The notes beneath the pieces were generated by a model. That model had not been told where the DNA came from. It searched no databases and saw only the letters and a list, made by a program, of their open reading frames with translations. Positions 13,398 through 20,892 of a DNA stretch of 22,603 bases are shown one piece after another. The translations under genes and the position numbers were made by a program. Source of the stretch: Methanomicrobia archaeon. GTDB taxonomy: Archaea; Halobacteriota; Syntropharchaeia; Alkanophagales; Methanospirareceae. The stretch's first letter is position 1. Each line of letters opens with the position of its first letter. The DNA lies in contig JAFGKP010000110.1 of assembly GCA_016928455.1 (NCBI GenBank), forward strand, positions 1 to 22,603, written 5' to 3'.

Positions 13398-14731
13398 TAC
13401 GCCTGTGGCACCCGCTCAATAACAGACTGTACAAAGTCCCGTATACTATTAAATTCATCTGCATCCTTCGACTCGTAAGCGATCGAGATCTTCGGCTCGG
13501 TATTCGAAGCGCGGAAAAGTGCCCATCCCGTCTCGAACAGGACTTTCACGCCATCGAGCGTGTCCAGTGCGTAACCCTCACGCGCCAGTTCCTCCTGCAA
13601 GCGCGTAACAAACGCGAACTTCTCAGAGTCCTTCACCGTGACCCGGACGTTTTCCGTGTGATAGTCCGGGAACTCGCGAACAAGCTCCGCAATACCACGC
13701 CCCGCTGCCGCCACGATCTCAGCCACTTTGAGGCTCGCGCGGATCGCGTCATCGGCAAAGAAGGTTTCTTTGAAGTAATAATGACCAGAGAGCTCTCCTG
13801 CAAGTGCCGCTGACTCATCACGCATCTTCTGCGCGATATACGTATGACCGACCCGGCAGGGAATAGCCTGCCCGCCGTACCGCTCTATCGTTTCGATCGC
13901 CATCTGCGACATGAGCGCGTCATGAACAATCTTCGCTCCTGGATTCGCGTCCAGTACATGCCGCGCCAGGAGCGAGAAGATCCGGCGCGATTCTACTGCG
14001 ACACCCGCCTCATCGATCACGGTTACCCGATCACCGTCTCCATCGAAGACAAAGCCAAGATCCGCACCACACACCCTCACGCTCCGCTCGGCATCGAGCA
14101 CATTCGCGGGCTTCGACGGATCAGGCTCGTGCCCCGGGAACGTACCGTCCGGTGTGCAGTTCAGTTCGTGGACGCGTAGACCCACCCGTCTGCACGCCTC
14201 GGGTGCGTACAAGCCTGCCGCGCCGTTTGAACCGTCAATAACAACCTCTAACGGCGCGCTCAGCTTCACCAGGCCGCTGATGAACGTGATATAAGGCTCG
14301 GTGATCGCAACCGCAGAAGCCACGCCATGACCCTGCCGGAAGTTTCCGCGCTCCGCAATCCGCTGCACTCGCTCGATGCCCGATTCATAGCTGATCGGTA
14401 GTGCAGTACCATCGAAGAGCTTGAAGCCATTGTATTCCTTCGGGTTGTGCGATGCCGTGACGTTCACCCCGCCGTCGCAGCCGAGATGCTGCACCGCAAA
14501 GGCCAGAACGGGCGTGGTCACAATACCGAGATCCACCGCATCGACGCCCGCAGAGCAGAGCCCCGCGATAAATTCCGCTTTCAACTGCGGACCGCTCAAC
14601 CGCGTATCACAGCCCACCGCGATCGTGCCCGGATAGAGTGTCCCAAACGCCGCACCGATCCGAAATGCCATCCGCTCATCGATCTCCGTCGGATAAACGC
14701 CCCTGATATCATATGCCTTGAAAATGCTCAT
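13397..14731 (-). CDS. Phosphomannomutase/phosphoglucomutase family enzyme
   Basis: A 444-residue alpha-D-phosphohexomutase that moves phosphate between C6 and C1 of a hexose or hexosamine. The active-site phosphoserine loop TASHNP has S94; the metal loop DGDGDR is at 230-235; the sugar-binding GELSGHYYF is at 312-320; and the phosphate-binding RASNTEP is near the C-terminus. Length fits ManB/GlmM-type enzymes. It directly precedes the GlmU-like gene with a one-base overlap, so it probably makes that enzyme's sugar-1-phosphate. GGTGGTGAAGG lies about ten bases before the ATG, and a TATA-like stretch (tagttatag, minus strand) lies near 14770. Mannose, glucose or glucosamine specificity cannot be told apart here. 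Confidence 0.92.
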   Translation of the reverse strand: MSIFKAYDIRGVYPTEIDERMAFRIGAAFGTLYPGTIAVGCDTRLSGPQLKAEFIAGLCSAGVDAVDLGIVTTPVLAFAVQHLGCDGGVNVTASHNPKEYNGFKLFDGTALPISYESGIERVQRIAERGNFRQGHGVASAVAITEPYITFISGLVKLSAPLEVVIDGSNGAAGLYAPEACRRVGLRVHELNCTPDGTFPGHEPDPSKPANVLDAERSVRVCGADLGFVFDGDGDRVTVIDEAGVAVESRRIFSLLARHVLDANPGAKIVHDALMSQMAIETIERYGGQAIPCRVGHTYIAQKMRDESAALAGELSGHYYFKETFFADDAIRASLKVAEIVAAAGRGIAELVREFPDYHTENVRVTVKDSEKFAFVTRLQEELAREGYALDTLDGVKVLFETGWALFRASNTEPKISIAYESKDADEFNSIRDFVQSVIERVPQA

Positions 14732-15008
14732 TGCAATTGGCCTTCACCACCGTGAATGAAATATGGGATAACTATAACTAAACTTTGCTTCTCTTTTGGT
14801 TTCTCAATCTCCAGAAGACGAGCATAAACCGAGAACGAGCTCACCTGAAAATCCTGCTTAGGGTACATTTAAGTGCCATTACCAGCGAATTCATGATCAC
14901 CTACCGGAACAGTTAAATTTTGAATCCATCCCAACTTCAGGTCTGAGGGAACACCTCATGCGGATGTCGAATCGCGTGGAGTGGTACATACAGTCCCTGA
15001 ATCGTTTC
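14732..15008. other. Intergenic region upstream of the mutase gene
   Basis: About 277 bases. It holds the mutase ribosome binding site and a probable minus-strand TATA box near 14770. The rest is AT-rich with no convincing ORF. It also lies downstream of the 1558-residue gene, but no clear terminator hairpin was seen. Confidence 0.4.
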
Positions 15009-18000
15009 TCAATACAACCTTATCGCCGGTATCCAACCCTCATGCCGCTTGCCGTTAACGTCCACGAAGGAGGTGCAAGTGATCACCCCGCTGGTTGCGT
15101 TGTGTTCGTAGGCATGGATGATCTGCGGGTATGACCCTGTGCAGAGGGTGTAGTTGTAGGTTTTGTTTCCCGTAAGTATGACCGACTCACCTAATGAGAG
15201 ATTGTACCAATCGTCTGTGTTAACGTCCCGCGTTGCTGTTATGTTCCAGCCGGTGCTGTTCCAGAGCTTAAGATACTTCGTGCGACCACTCGTTCCCGCG
15301 CACGAATAGGTGTACAGGCTTGATACCGTGATCGTTTGGTTCAGCGTTAATGTACCAGTATGCGTGCCCGCAATACTGGGATAAGCCCCTCTGCCGGTGT
15401 CGAACACGGCTGCTGGCGCGTTTTCCACCTTGAGGACAAAGACAGCTATCCATTCAAATCCCATCCTGTCCACTACCAGCACCCGAACGAAGTAGTAGCC
15501 ATTCGTAACAGCGGTCGTGTCCCATGAGGCTGACCAGCCGCCCGCCGGATCGCTGAGGTTCGCGATCTCCACCCAGCCAGGATCCACAAACGAGCCCTTC
15601 TCCGAGACCGTCACCAGCGACGCGGGATAGCGCCATCCGCCAACATCCAAGCGATAAAGCGTGCCGTTATCGTACATCCGTACATTGCTCACGTTGCCGA
15701 ACGTCGGGCACATGATGTCCATTTCGTGACTCGTGTTCCCGCACCGGGTATTGTTGACCGAGTTACCTACGATCCAGTGCCCGTTTCCCCACGTACCGGT
15801 GCTGGCGTTGTAGTTCCAGCGATACAACCAGAGCACGTTCTCACGACCTGCCTCCAGCTCGTTCCGATACCGGGTGAAATTCAGCTTGCTCGCGTCTGTT
15901 TCAATATCCACCACGAGTCCGTGCGGATTAGCACAGCCGTACCCACGCGCCGCGAGGTAATCTTCAATCCCCTTCTTCAGATTCGACGTGGCGGTGCCGT
16001 TTTCATCGGTCCTCATCAGCTGCGCCAACCGGTCAACCAGCTCTGATTGCGTGATAGTTCCGTTTCCCGTCAGGTTGGGATACCCATGCTCTGACCAATA
16101 ACGGAGGCAGCTTGCCGCCGCCGTTGGACCACAGCACACCGCGCTCAAATTCTTACCACTGATGTTTCTGCAATAATTGAACTGTATCTTCTCCTCAACG
16201 CCCTTCTCGTAATACTGCGTCTTGTTGGTGTATGCCCAGACCACCCGACTCACGTTCTCGTCCTGGATAGCCGCACTGAGGTAGATGGTACCATTCACCA
16301 CTGCTTCATCCAATGGTGCTACAATTCGCGTTACTGGCGGGGTCGGATCCACGTACGCGCGTAGCTGCGCAGTCCCTATTCCTGCCAGTCCGTACAGGTT
16401 CACCGTGATGAAGTACCACCCCTCTGATAGCTCTGCGGTGTTCCATTGCACACGCCAGCCATCGCCCCAATCCGAAGCGTTCACGAGCTCGCCGCCGACC
16501 GTTGGCTCGCTGCCATCGTCATCAATGCCGATATACGTCCAGTTCAGGCCGTCGGCCGAGTACCAGAAGGCCGCAAAGCTCACCGTTAGGCCAGTCGCTT
16601 CACCAGCCCATAGTGTGGTATTCCCGTAAACGAGCGAGCCGTTAGCGGGCGTCACAAAGAACGGTTCCAGCAGCTCGTCAGTTACAAAGAACGTCTCATT
16701 TTGCACGTCTCCGGCGGTGCCGAGATTATCCACGCTATAATATTCAAGGTAATGGATGCCTTCTCCGATCAACGTTAGCGGTGCCGTGTAGTCCTTCCAC
16801 GCAGCCCACACGCCGTTGTACCATGTTCGGTAGAGCGTAGCGTTTACGCCCGACCAGCACTTCAATTCACTGTCTTTGCACGGTTCCAGCGTAAATTCCT
16901 CCAAAACGAGGTCCTTGATCCCAAACGCCACAGGGCCTCTGCTGGTATTGTAGGTGTAACGGTTATTTACCCGGTCATAGCCGCCAATTGCCGCAAGTAA
17001 TTCGAGTATGCTGCAATTGAGGTCCGCCTTCATAATCGGGTTATTTTTACCTCGTATGCGTTCGGAAATGGTAATAGTGAGCTTTTTCTGGTCGCCCGAG
17101 GGAGTTGTTTGCGCGCGCTCGTTCGGGCTCAGATAAGAACCAGCCGACCCGCTCGTCTTGTCCTCCTTGAAGTCCGCTTTTACATGAATGGTCCTGTTAC
17201 CGGTATTCCGCACAGAGATAGTTTTTATTTTACAGCATTCATCAGCACCGGTAAGTGTGAGGAGCGTTTCACCGGTAATGAGCCAGTATTCGCCCATTTC
17301 CGTTGTATTCATTGGATAACCGGGAGCACCCACCGCTTTCAGTGTTACGGGCGCCTCGTTATCCACGATATGCGTTTGATTCTGCAGTGATTCGTTGTTG
17401 CCCACACGGTCGACGGCGTAATACTCGAGATAATGCGTGCACGTCCCCGGTAGCGTGAAAATTGTGCTACAGCTTTTGGAATTATGCTGAAGCCCGCCCA
17501 CAACCACAGGCGCACAGGATATCTGCGTCCAATTGCTCCAGGTATCATTGTTCCAGATCCGGTAAAAGAGCGACTCCACACCCAGACCGCCGCCATCAGC
17601 AACGCTCAACGTAAACGCTGTGTCTGAGGTTACATAGCAGCCTTCGTCGTACTGTGGCCCTGCAATCACTTTCGTCGTCTGTGGCGCGCTGTTATCCACG
17701 GTAATCCAGATGATATCAGAAGCCTCATTGCCCGTCTCATCCCGCGCTGTGGCCATTATGAGGTAGCTGCCATCCGCGACACTTGAAGTATTCCAATCGA
17801 GGACGTATTCCTGCCCCTCAAGAAGCGAGAGGCCCGTACCGAGCGGTATCCAATCTGTGGATGTGTTCCGGCTCTCGTTGAGCGCCGTGATCAACTCGTC
17901 GTAGCTCACTTTCGGTGAGAGCACGACCATTGCATAGAGCGTTTGGTTATCCGGTGAAAGCTCGCTGTAGTACCTTTCGAGTCCCTTCAGGCTACCGTTT

Positions 18001-19685
18001 CCAGCCAGCTCCACCTCACGATAGCCAGTATCCTCGTTGTGGTCCATGAAATCGATGATATACGGTGGTCGTTGCGCCCATATACAGCCCTCCGGTGTCC
18101 ACCAGAGCTCAAGCTGCGACTTAAAACTGTTCGCCGTGACCGCATGCCCGCCCCACTCCTCGCCCGTCTGCTTCTGCCCATCCAGGAGGAGCAAAATATC
18201 CTCGTGCGGGAGCATCGTCTTGTAAAAGGTTACCCAATCGGTGCCGTTCGGCAGTGGTTCATACGGTGCCTTCTTCGACCCGCCAAGAGCCTTCACCACA
18301 AAGTCCTGGGTCATGCCCGCTGTTTGGCGATCCTGCACGTACTGCTTCAACCCGGCGACCAGATCTTTGTCTGAGGTGAAATGCCGTCCGATCATGCCTG
18401 CTGGATCTTTGTTATCTGTTTTGAACACCTCATTCAGCTTCGCCGTCAGATTCTCCGGCGCTTCCAGCTCGGGAGGGACGAGCTTATCGAAGACCTTGAC
18501 CCCACTTGAGTTGGTGTAGTTATCGAACCAGAGGAGCGATGCCGCGGCTGCTGCCGGCATGCACCCGTAGCCCTGCGGCGTGTGCGGAACCGTCTTCTCG
18601 AGCCAGGAATAAGGTGTGGTCTCGACCCTGAAGAGCGAAAAGACCACGCCGCTGAGAGCTTCATCGCCGGTCGAGGCGCTTACCCGAACGGTGCCCGTGA
18701 CTACCTGGTCGAAGACTGGCCGCAGAAGGGCAGGGACCGGCGGCGTTGGATCCATGTACACCATAATCTGGCTCTGCCCGGTCTGATTCCGGCTGTCGGT
18801 CATCGTTGCCCTGAGCTGATACCAGCCTTCAGTCAATACGGTCGCGTTCCAAACGGCGCCCCAGCCATCCCAGCTCGCGTTATAAACCACATATGGCCAG
18901 GTATTGGCTTGATCGTCGTAGTCGATGGAGATTTCGGTCCACGTCACTCCGTCGGTCGAGTATTCAAAGAGCGTGGAAAGGATATCGCTGGCATTGCACA
19001 TTTCTACAACCCCGAGCGTCGCAAGACCACTTACCCACGAGCGATTGTCAGGTGTGTACAGCCACGGCTCAGGAAGAGGATCACCAAGGTAAAAAAGACC
19101 GAAATCAGGGGCCAAGTCACCGATAACGCCGTTAAAGGTCGCTTCTGTCTTCACTTTCCAGGGGATGACTGTATCTGCCTCGTCCAATTCACCGAGCGGA
19201 ATCTCGAGGTGAATGACCGTCTCACCGTCCGGCCAGGAAGAAGTCACGCCCCACGTCGCGTTCGTTGACCTCTCCGACCAACCCCAAGATTCATACGTTG
19301 ACCGCTCTACCGTCCAATCCTCACACCCTGTATCGTAAATGACTGAATACATCGTATCCACCTCGGCGAGGGGATAATAGGGACAGTTATCAGCAGGATC
19401 GTCGTCTTCGTCCAGGAGTACCGACCAGAAGGTCGTTGTAGCCAGCGCCGGTATTCCACTACTGTTGAGCGTGATCAGAACATCCAGGAATCCCTCGGTG
19501 CTATTCGCCTCGCCTGAAACCACATCCAGACAGCCGCGATAAAGCTCGGGCGGGACAGGATCGCCAGTATACAGGTACAGGAGATCGTCAACCGGGTCGT
19601 TCAGGTGAGCGGTAGTCGTGGCGCTAACCGTACACCAGAGAGCCAGAACTGCAACACAGAGCACTACACCACTTGATCTGGACAT
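15009..19685 (-). CDS. Giant secreted multidomain protein with two C39/papain-like domains
   Basis: A 1558-residue exported protein: signal peptide (about 1-25, MSRSSGVVLCVAVLALWCTV), an N-terminal region (25-310), and Ig-like modules introduced by DPTPPV at 312 and 1113. Two inserted cysteine-protease-like domains follow those modules. The first (about 358-590) has C375 in QGYGCMPAAA, H514 in WGGHAVT and D545 or D548. The second (about 1160-1330) has C1185 in VCCGPTAAAS, H1303 in GHWIVG and D1323. The C-terminal domain (1425-1558) matches the 353-residue protein at 6744-7805. There are dozens of N-x-S/T sequons and paired cysteines, but no membrane tail or dockerin. Protease activity is plausible but unproven; the domains could be binding or autoprocessing modules. 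The ATG has a GTGATG site just upstream. Confidence 0.9.
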   Translation of the reverse strand: MSRSSGVVLCVAVLALWCTVSATTTAHLNDPVDDLLYLYTGDPVPPELYRGCLDVVSGEANSTEGFLDVLITLNSSGIPALATTTFWSVLLDEDDDPADNCPYYPLAEVDTMYSVIYDTGCEDWTVERSTYESWGWSERSTNATWGVTSSWPDGETVIHLEIPLGELDEADTVIPWKVKTEATFNGVIGDLAPDFGLFYLGDPLPEPWLYTPDNRSWVSGLATLGVVEMCNASDILSTLFEYSTDGVTWTEISIDYDDQANTWPYVVYNASWDGWGAVWNATVLTEGWYQLRATMTDSRNQTGQSQIMVYMDPTPPVPALLRPVFDQVVTGTVRVSASTGDEALSGVVFSLFRVETTPYSWLEKTVPHTPQGYGCMPAAAAASLLWFDNYTNSSGVKVFDKLVPPELEAPENLTAKLNEVFKTDNKDPAGMIGRHFTSDKDLVAGLKQYVQDRQTAGMTQDFVVKALGGSKKAPYEPLPNGTDWVTFYKTMLPHEDILLLLDGQKQTGEEWGGHAVTANSFKSQLELWWTPEGCIWAQRPPYIIDFMDHNEDTGYREVELAGNGSLKGLERYYSELSPDNQTLYAMVVLSPKVSYDELITALNESRNTSTDWIPLGTGLSLLEGQEYVLDWNTSSVADGSYLIMATARDETGNEASDIIWITVDNSAPQTTKVIAGPQYDEGCYVTSDTAFTLSVADGGGLGVESLFYRIWNNDTWSNWTQISCAPVVVGGLQHNSKSCSTIFTLPGTCTHYLEYYAVDRVGNNESLQNQTHIVDNEAPVTLKAVGAPGYPMNTTEMGEYWLITGETLLTLTGADECCKIKTISVRNTGNRTIHVKADFKEDKTSGSAGSYLSPNERAQTTPSGDQKKLTITISERIRGKNNPIMKADLNCSILELLAAIGGYDRVNNRYTYNTSRGPVAFGIKDLVLEEFTLEPCKDSELKCWSGVNATLYRTWYNGVWAAWKDYTAPLTLIGEGIHYLEYYSVDNLGTAGDVQNETFFVTDELLEPFFVTPANGSLVYGNTTLWAGEATGLTVSFAAFWYSADGLNWTYIGIDDDGSEPTVGGELVNASDWGDGWRVQWNTAELSEGWYFITVNLYGLAGIGTAQLRAYVDPTPPVTRIVAPLDEAVVNGTIYLSAAIQDENVSRVVWAYTNKTQYYEKGVEEKIQFNYCRNISGKNLSAVCCGPTAAASCLRYWSEHGYPNLTGNGTITQSELVDRLAQLMRTDENGTATSNLKKGIEDYLAARGYGCANPHGLVVDIETDASKLNFTRYRNELEAGRENVLWLYRWNYNASTGTWGNGHWIVGNSVNNTRCGNTSHEMDIMCPTFGNVSNVRMYDNGTLYRLDVGGWRYPASLVTVSEKGSFVDPGWVEIANLSDPAGGWSASWDTTAVTNGYYFVRVLVVDRMGFEWIAVFVLKVENAPAAVFDTGRGAYPSIAGTHTGTLTLNQTITVSSLYTYSCAGTSGRTKYLKLWNSTGWNITATRDVNTDDWYNLSLGESVILTGNKTYNYTLCTGSYPQIIHAYEHNATSGVITCTSFVDVNGKRHEGWIPAIRLY

Positions 19686-19756
19686 TTCATCACAGAACGT
19701 ATCGCCACCTGTGCCGTCATCACAAATTCTTGACTAAAGCAACGTTGGCGCCCAGG

Positions 19757-19767
19757 CTAAATAAACG
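19757..19767 (-). promoter_or_regulatory. TATA-like box for the giant surface-protein gene
   Basis: On the minus strand this reads CGTTTATTTAG, an archaeal TATA-like element. Transcription would start near 19735, giving a leader of about 50 bases before the ATG at 19685. The 204-base gap is divergent with the gene at 19890. Confidence 0.4.
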
Positions 19768-19889
19768 TTCCCATAACAGCGTGGATACCAGCGTAGTTTG
19801 CTTATTCTGCCACAAGGTAATGGAGCTTCTCATGAAGTAGCGGAGAGGGTTTTTAAAGATTTTATGGGAGCAGGAGGTATAGCCAGGAT

Positions 19890-20825
19890 ATGAAGAATCT
19901 CGCAGTTGGCATATTCCACGACGACGAACTGGGTCGGAAACTGGGTAAACGTGGCACGGCGAGCGATGTCGTGCTGTACAACAGGAAGACGGACGGCTGT
20001 ATCTACACGTTCATGCAGCCGGTCGAGGATAAAGTTACCGTGAAGAGTCAGATCATGTCCTGCATCGATGCGGCGATCGTATCCTTCGCGGCAATGACGC
20101 CCGCCGTTGGTGAGACCATTATTATGCTTGACTCGTTCAACATTTCGCGCGGCATTATTATCGTACCACCCTACACCGAGCGTGCGAAGATCGCAGCGAT
20201 TACACAAAGAACCGCACTCGAGAACTATGCCGTCATGGAACAGGATATCCCGGCGATACAGAAAACGCTCGAGGGGTTCGAGATCACGCGGGATACGCGC
20301 GCACCTGCTCGGATCGTGGTCGATCACTCGTTTCCAGTCAAGGGCGTTGGTGAGGTCGTACTGGGTTGCGTGAAGCAGGGGCTCGTGAAGCGGCACGACA
20401 AGCTCATGCTACTGCCTCAGGGCACCGAAGTGGTCGTTCGCTCGATCCAGATGCAGGATAACGATGTTCTAGAGTCTGAAGCGGGCTCTCGGGTTGGACT
20501 CGCGATAAAAGGGGCAACCGCGGAGGAAATGAAACGCGGCACGGTCATCTGCGCGCCTGGAAGTACGGCAGTAGGCACGAAATTCACGCTCTCTTTTCTG
20601 CCGAACCGCTATTATGCCACAGGCCTAAAAGAAGGCGCATACCACCTCACGATCGGCATGCAGACGGTTCCTGTCAGCGTTACTGCGGTCGGTTCGGGCA
20701 CGGTGACGCTCGTGACGCAGCGACCGGTGGTTTACAGCGCGGACGATACCTTCCTGCTGCTGGACCTCAATGCTGCGAAGGTGCACGTGGTGGGCCGAGG
20801 GCACTGGCAGGAGTTGCTGGGGTGA
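19890..20825 (+). CDS. SelB/EF-Tu-like protein lacking a functional G domain (aSelBL-like)
   Basis: A 311-residue soluble protein. Residues about 137-222 resemble translation-factor domain 2 (beta barrel: VDHSFPVKGVGEVVLGCVKQG, KLMLLPQGTEVVVRSIQMQDNDV, AGSRVGLAIKGATAEEMKRG), and 229-310 resemble domain 3. The N-terminal 130 residues sit where a GTPase domain should be but have no P-loop GHxDxGKT, DxxG or NKxD motifs, so GTP binding is unlikely. Archaeal SelB-like proteins with decayed GTPase motifs (aSelBL) are known in euryarchaea; their role is unclear. GGAGGT lies 11 bases before the ATG. It is divergent from the giant surface gene and convergent with the CoA-transferase fusion. Function beyond a translation-factor ancestry is inferred. 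Confidence 0.8.
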   Translation: MKNLAVGIFHDDELGRKLGKRGTASDVVLYNRKTDGCIYTFMQPVEDKVTVKSQIMSCIDAAIVSFAAMTPAVGETIIMLDSFNISRGIIIVPPYTERAKIAAITQRTALENYAVMEQDIPAIQKTLEGFEITRDTRAPARIVVDHSFPVKGVGEVVLGCVKQGLVKRHDKLMLLPQGTEVVVRSIQMQDNDVLESEAGSRVGLAIKGATAEEMKRGTVICAPGSTAVGTKFTLSFLPNRYYATGLKEGAYHLTIGMQTVPVSVTAVGSGTVTLVTQRPVVYSADDTFLLLDLNAAKVHVVGRGHWQELLG

Positions 20826-20892
20826 TCACAATCCGGCTTTAAGATGATAACAAACAGAGAGAGAGCCGCTCATGACAGTAACGCACGAGCCG

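Noticed and set aside
18582..19268. A 228-codon plus-strand frame
   Set aside because: It is antisense to the giant surface-protein gene, whose signal peptide, motifs and domain structure are clear.
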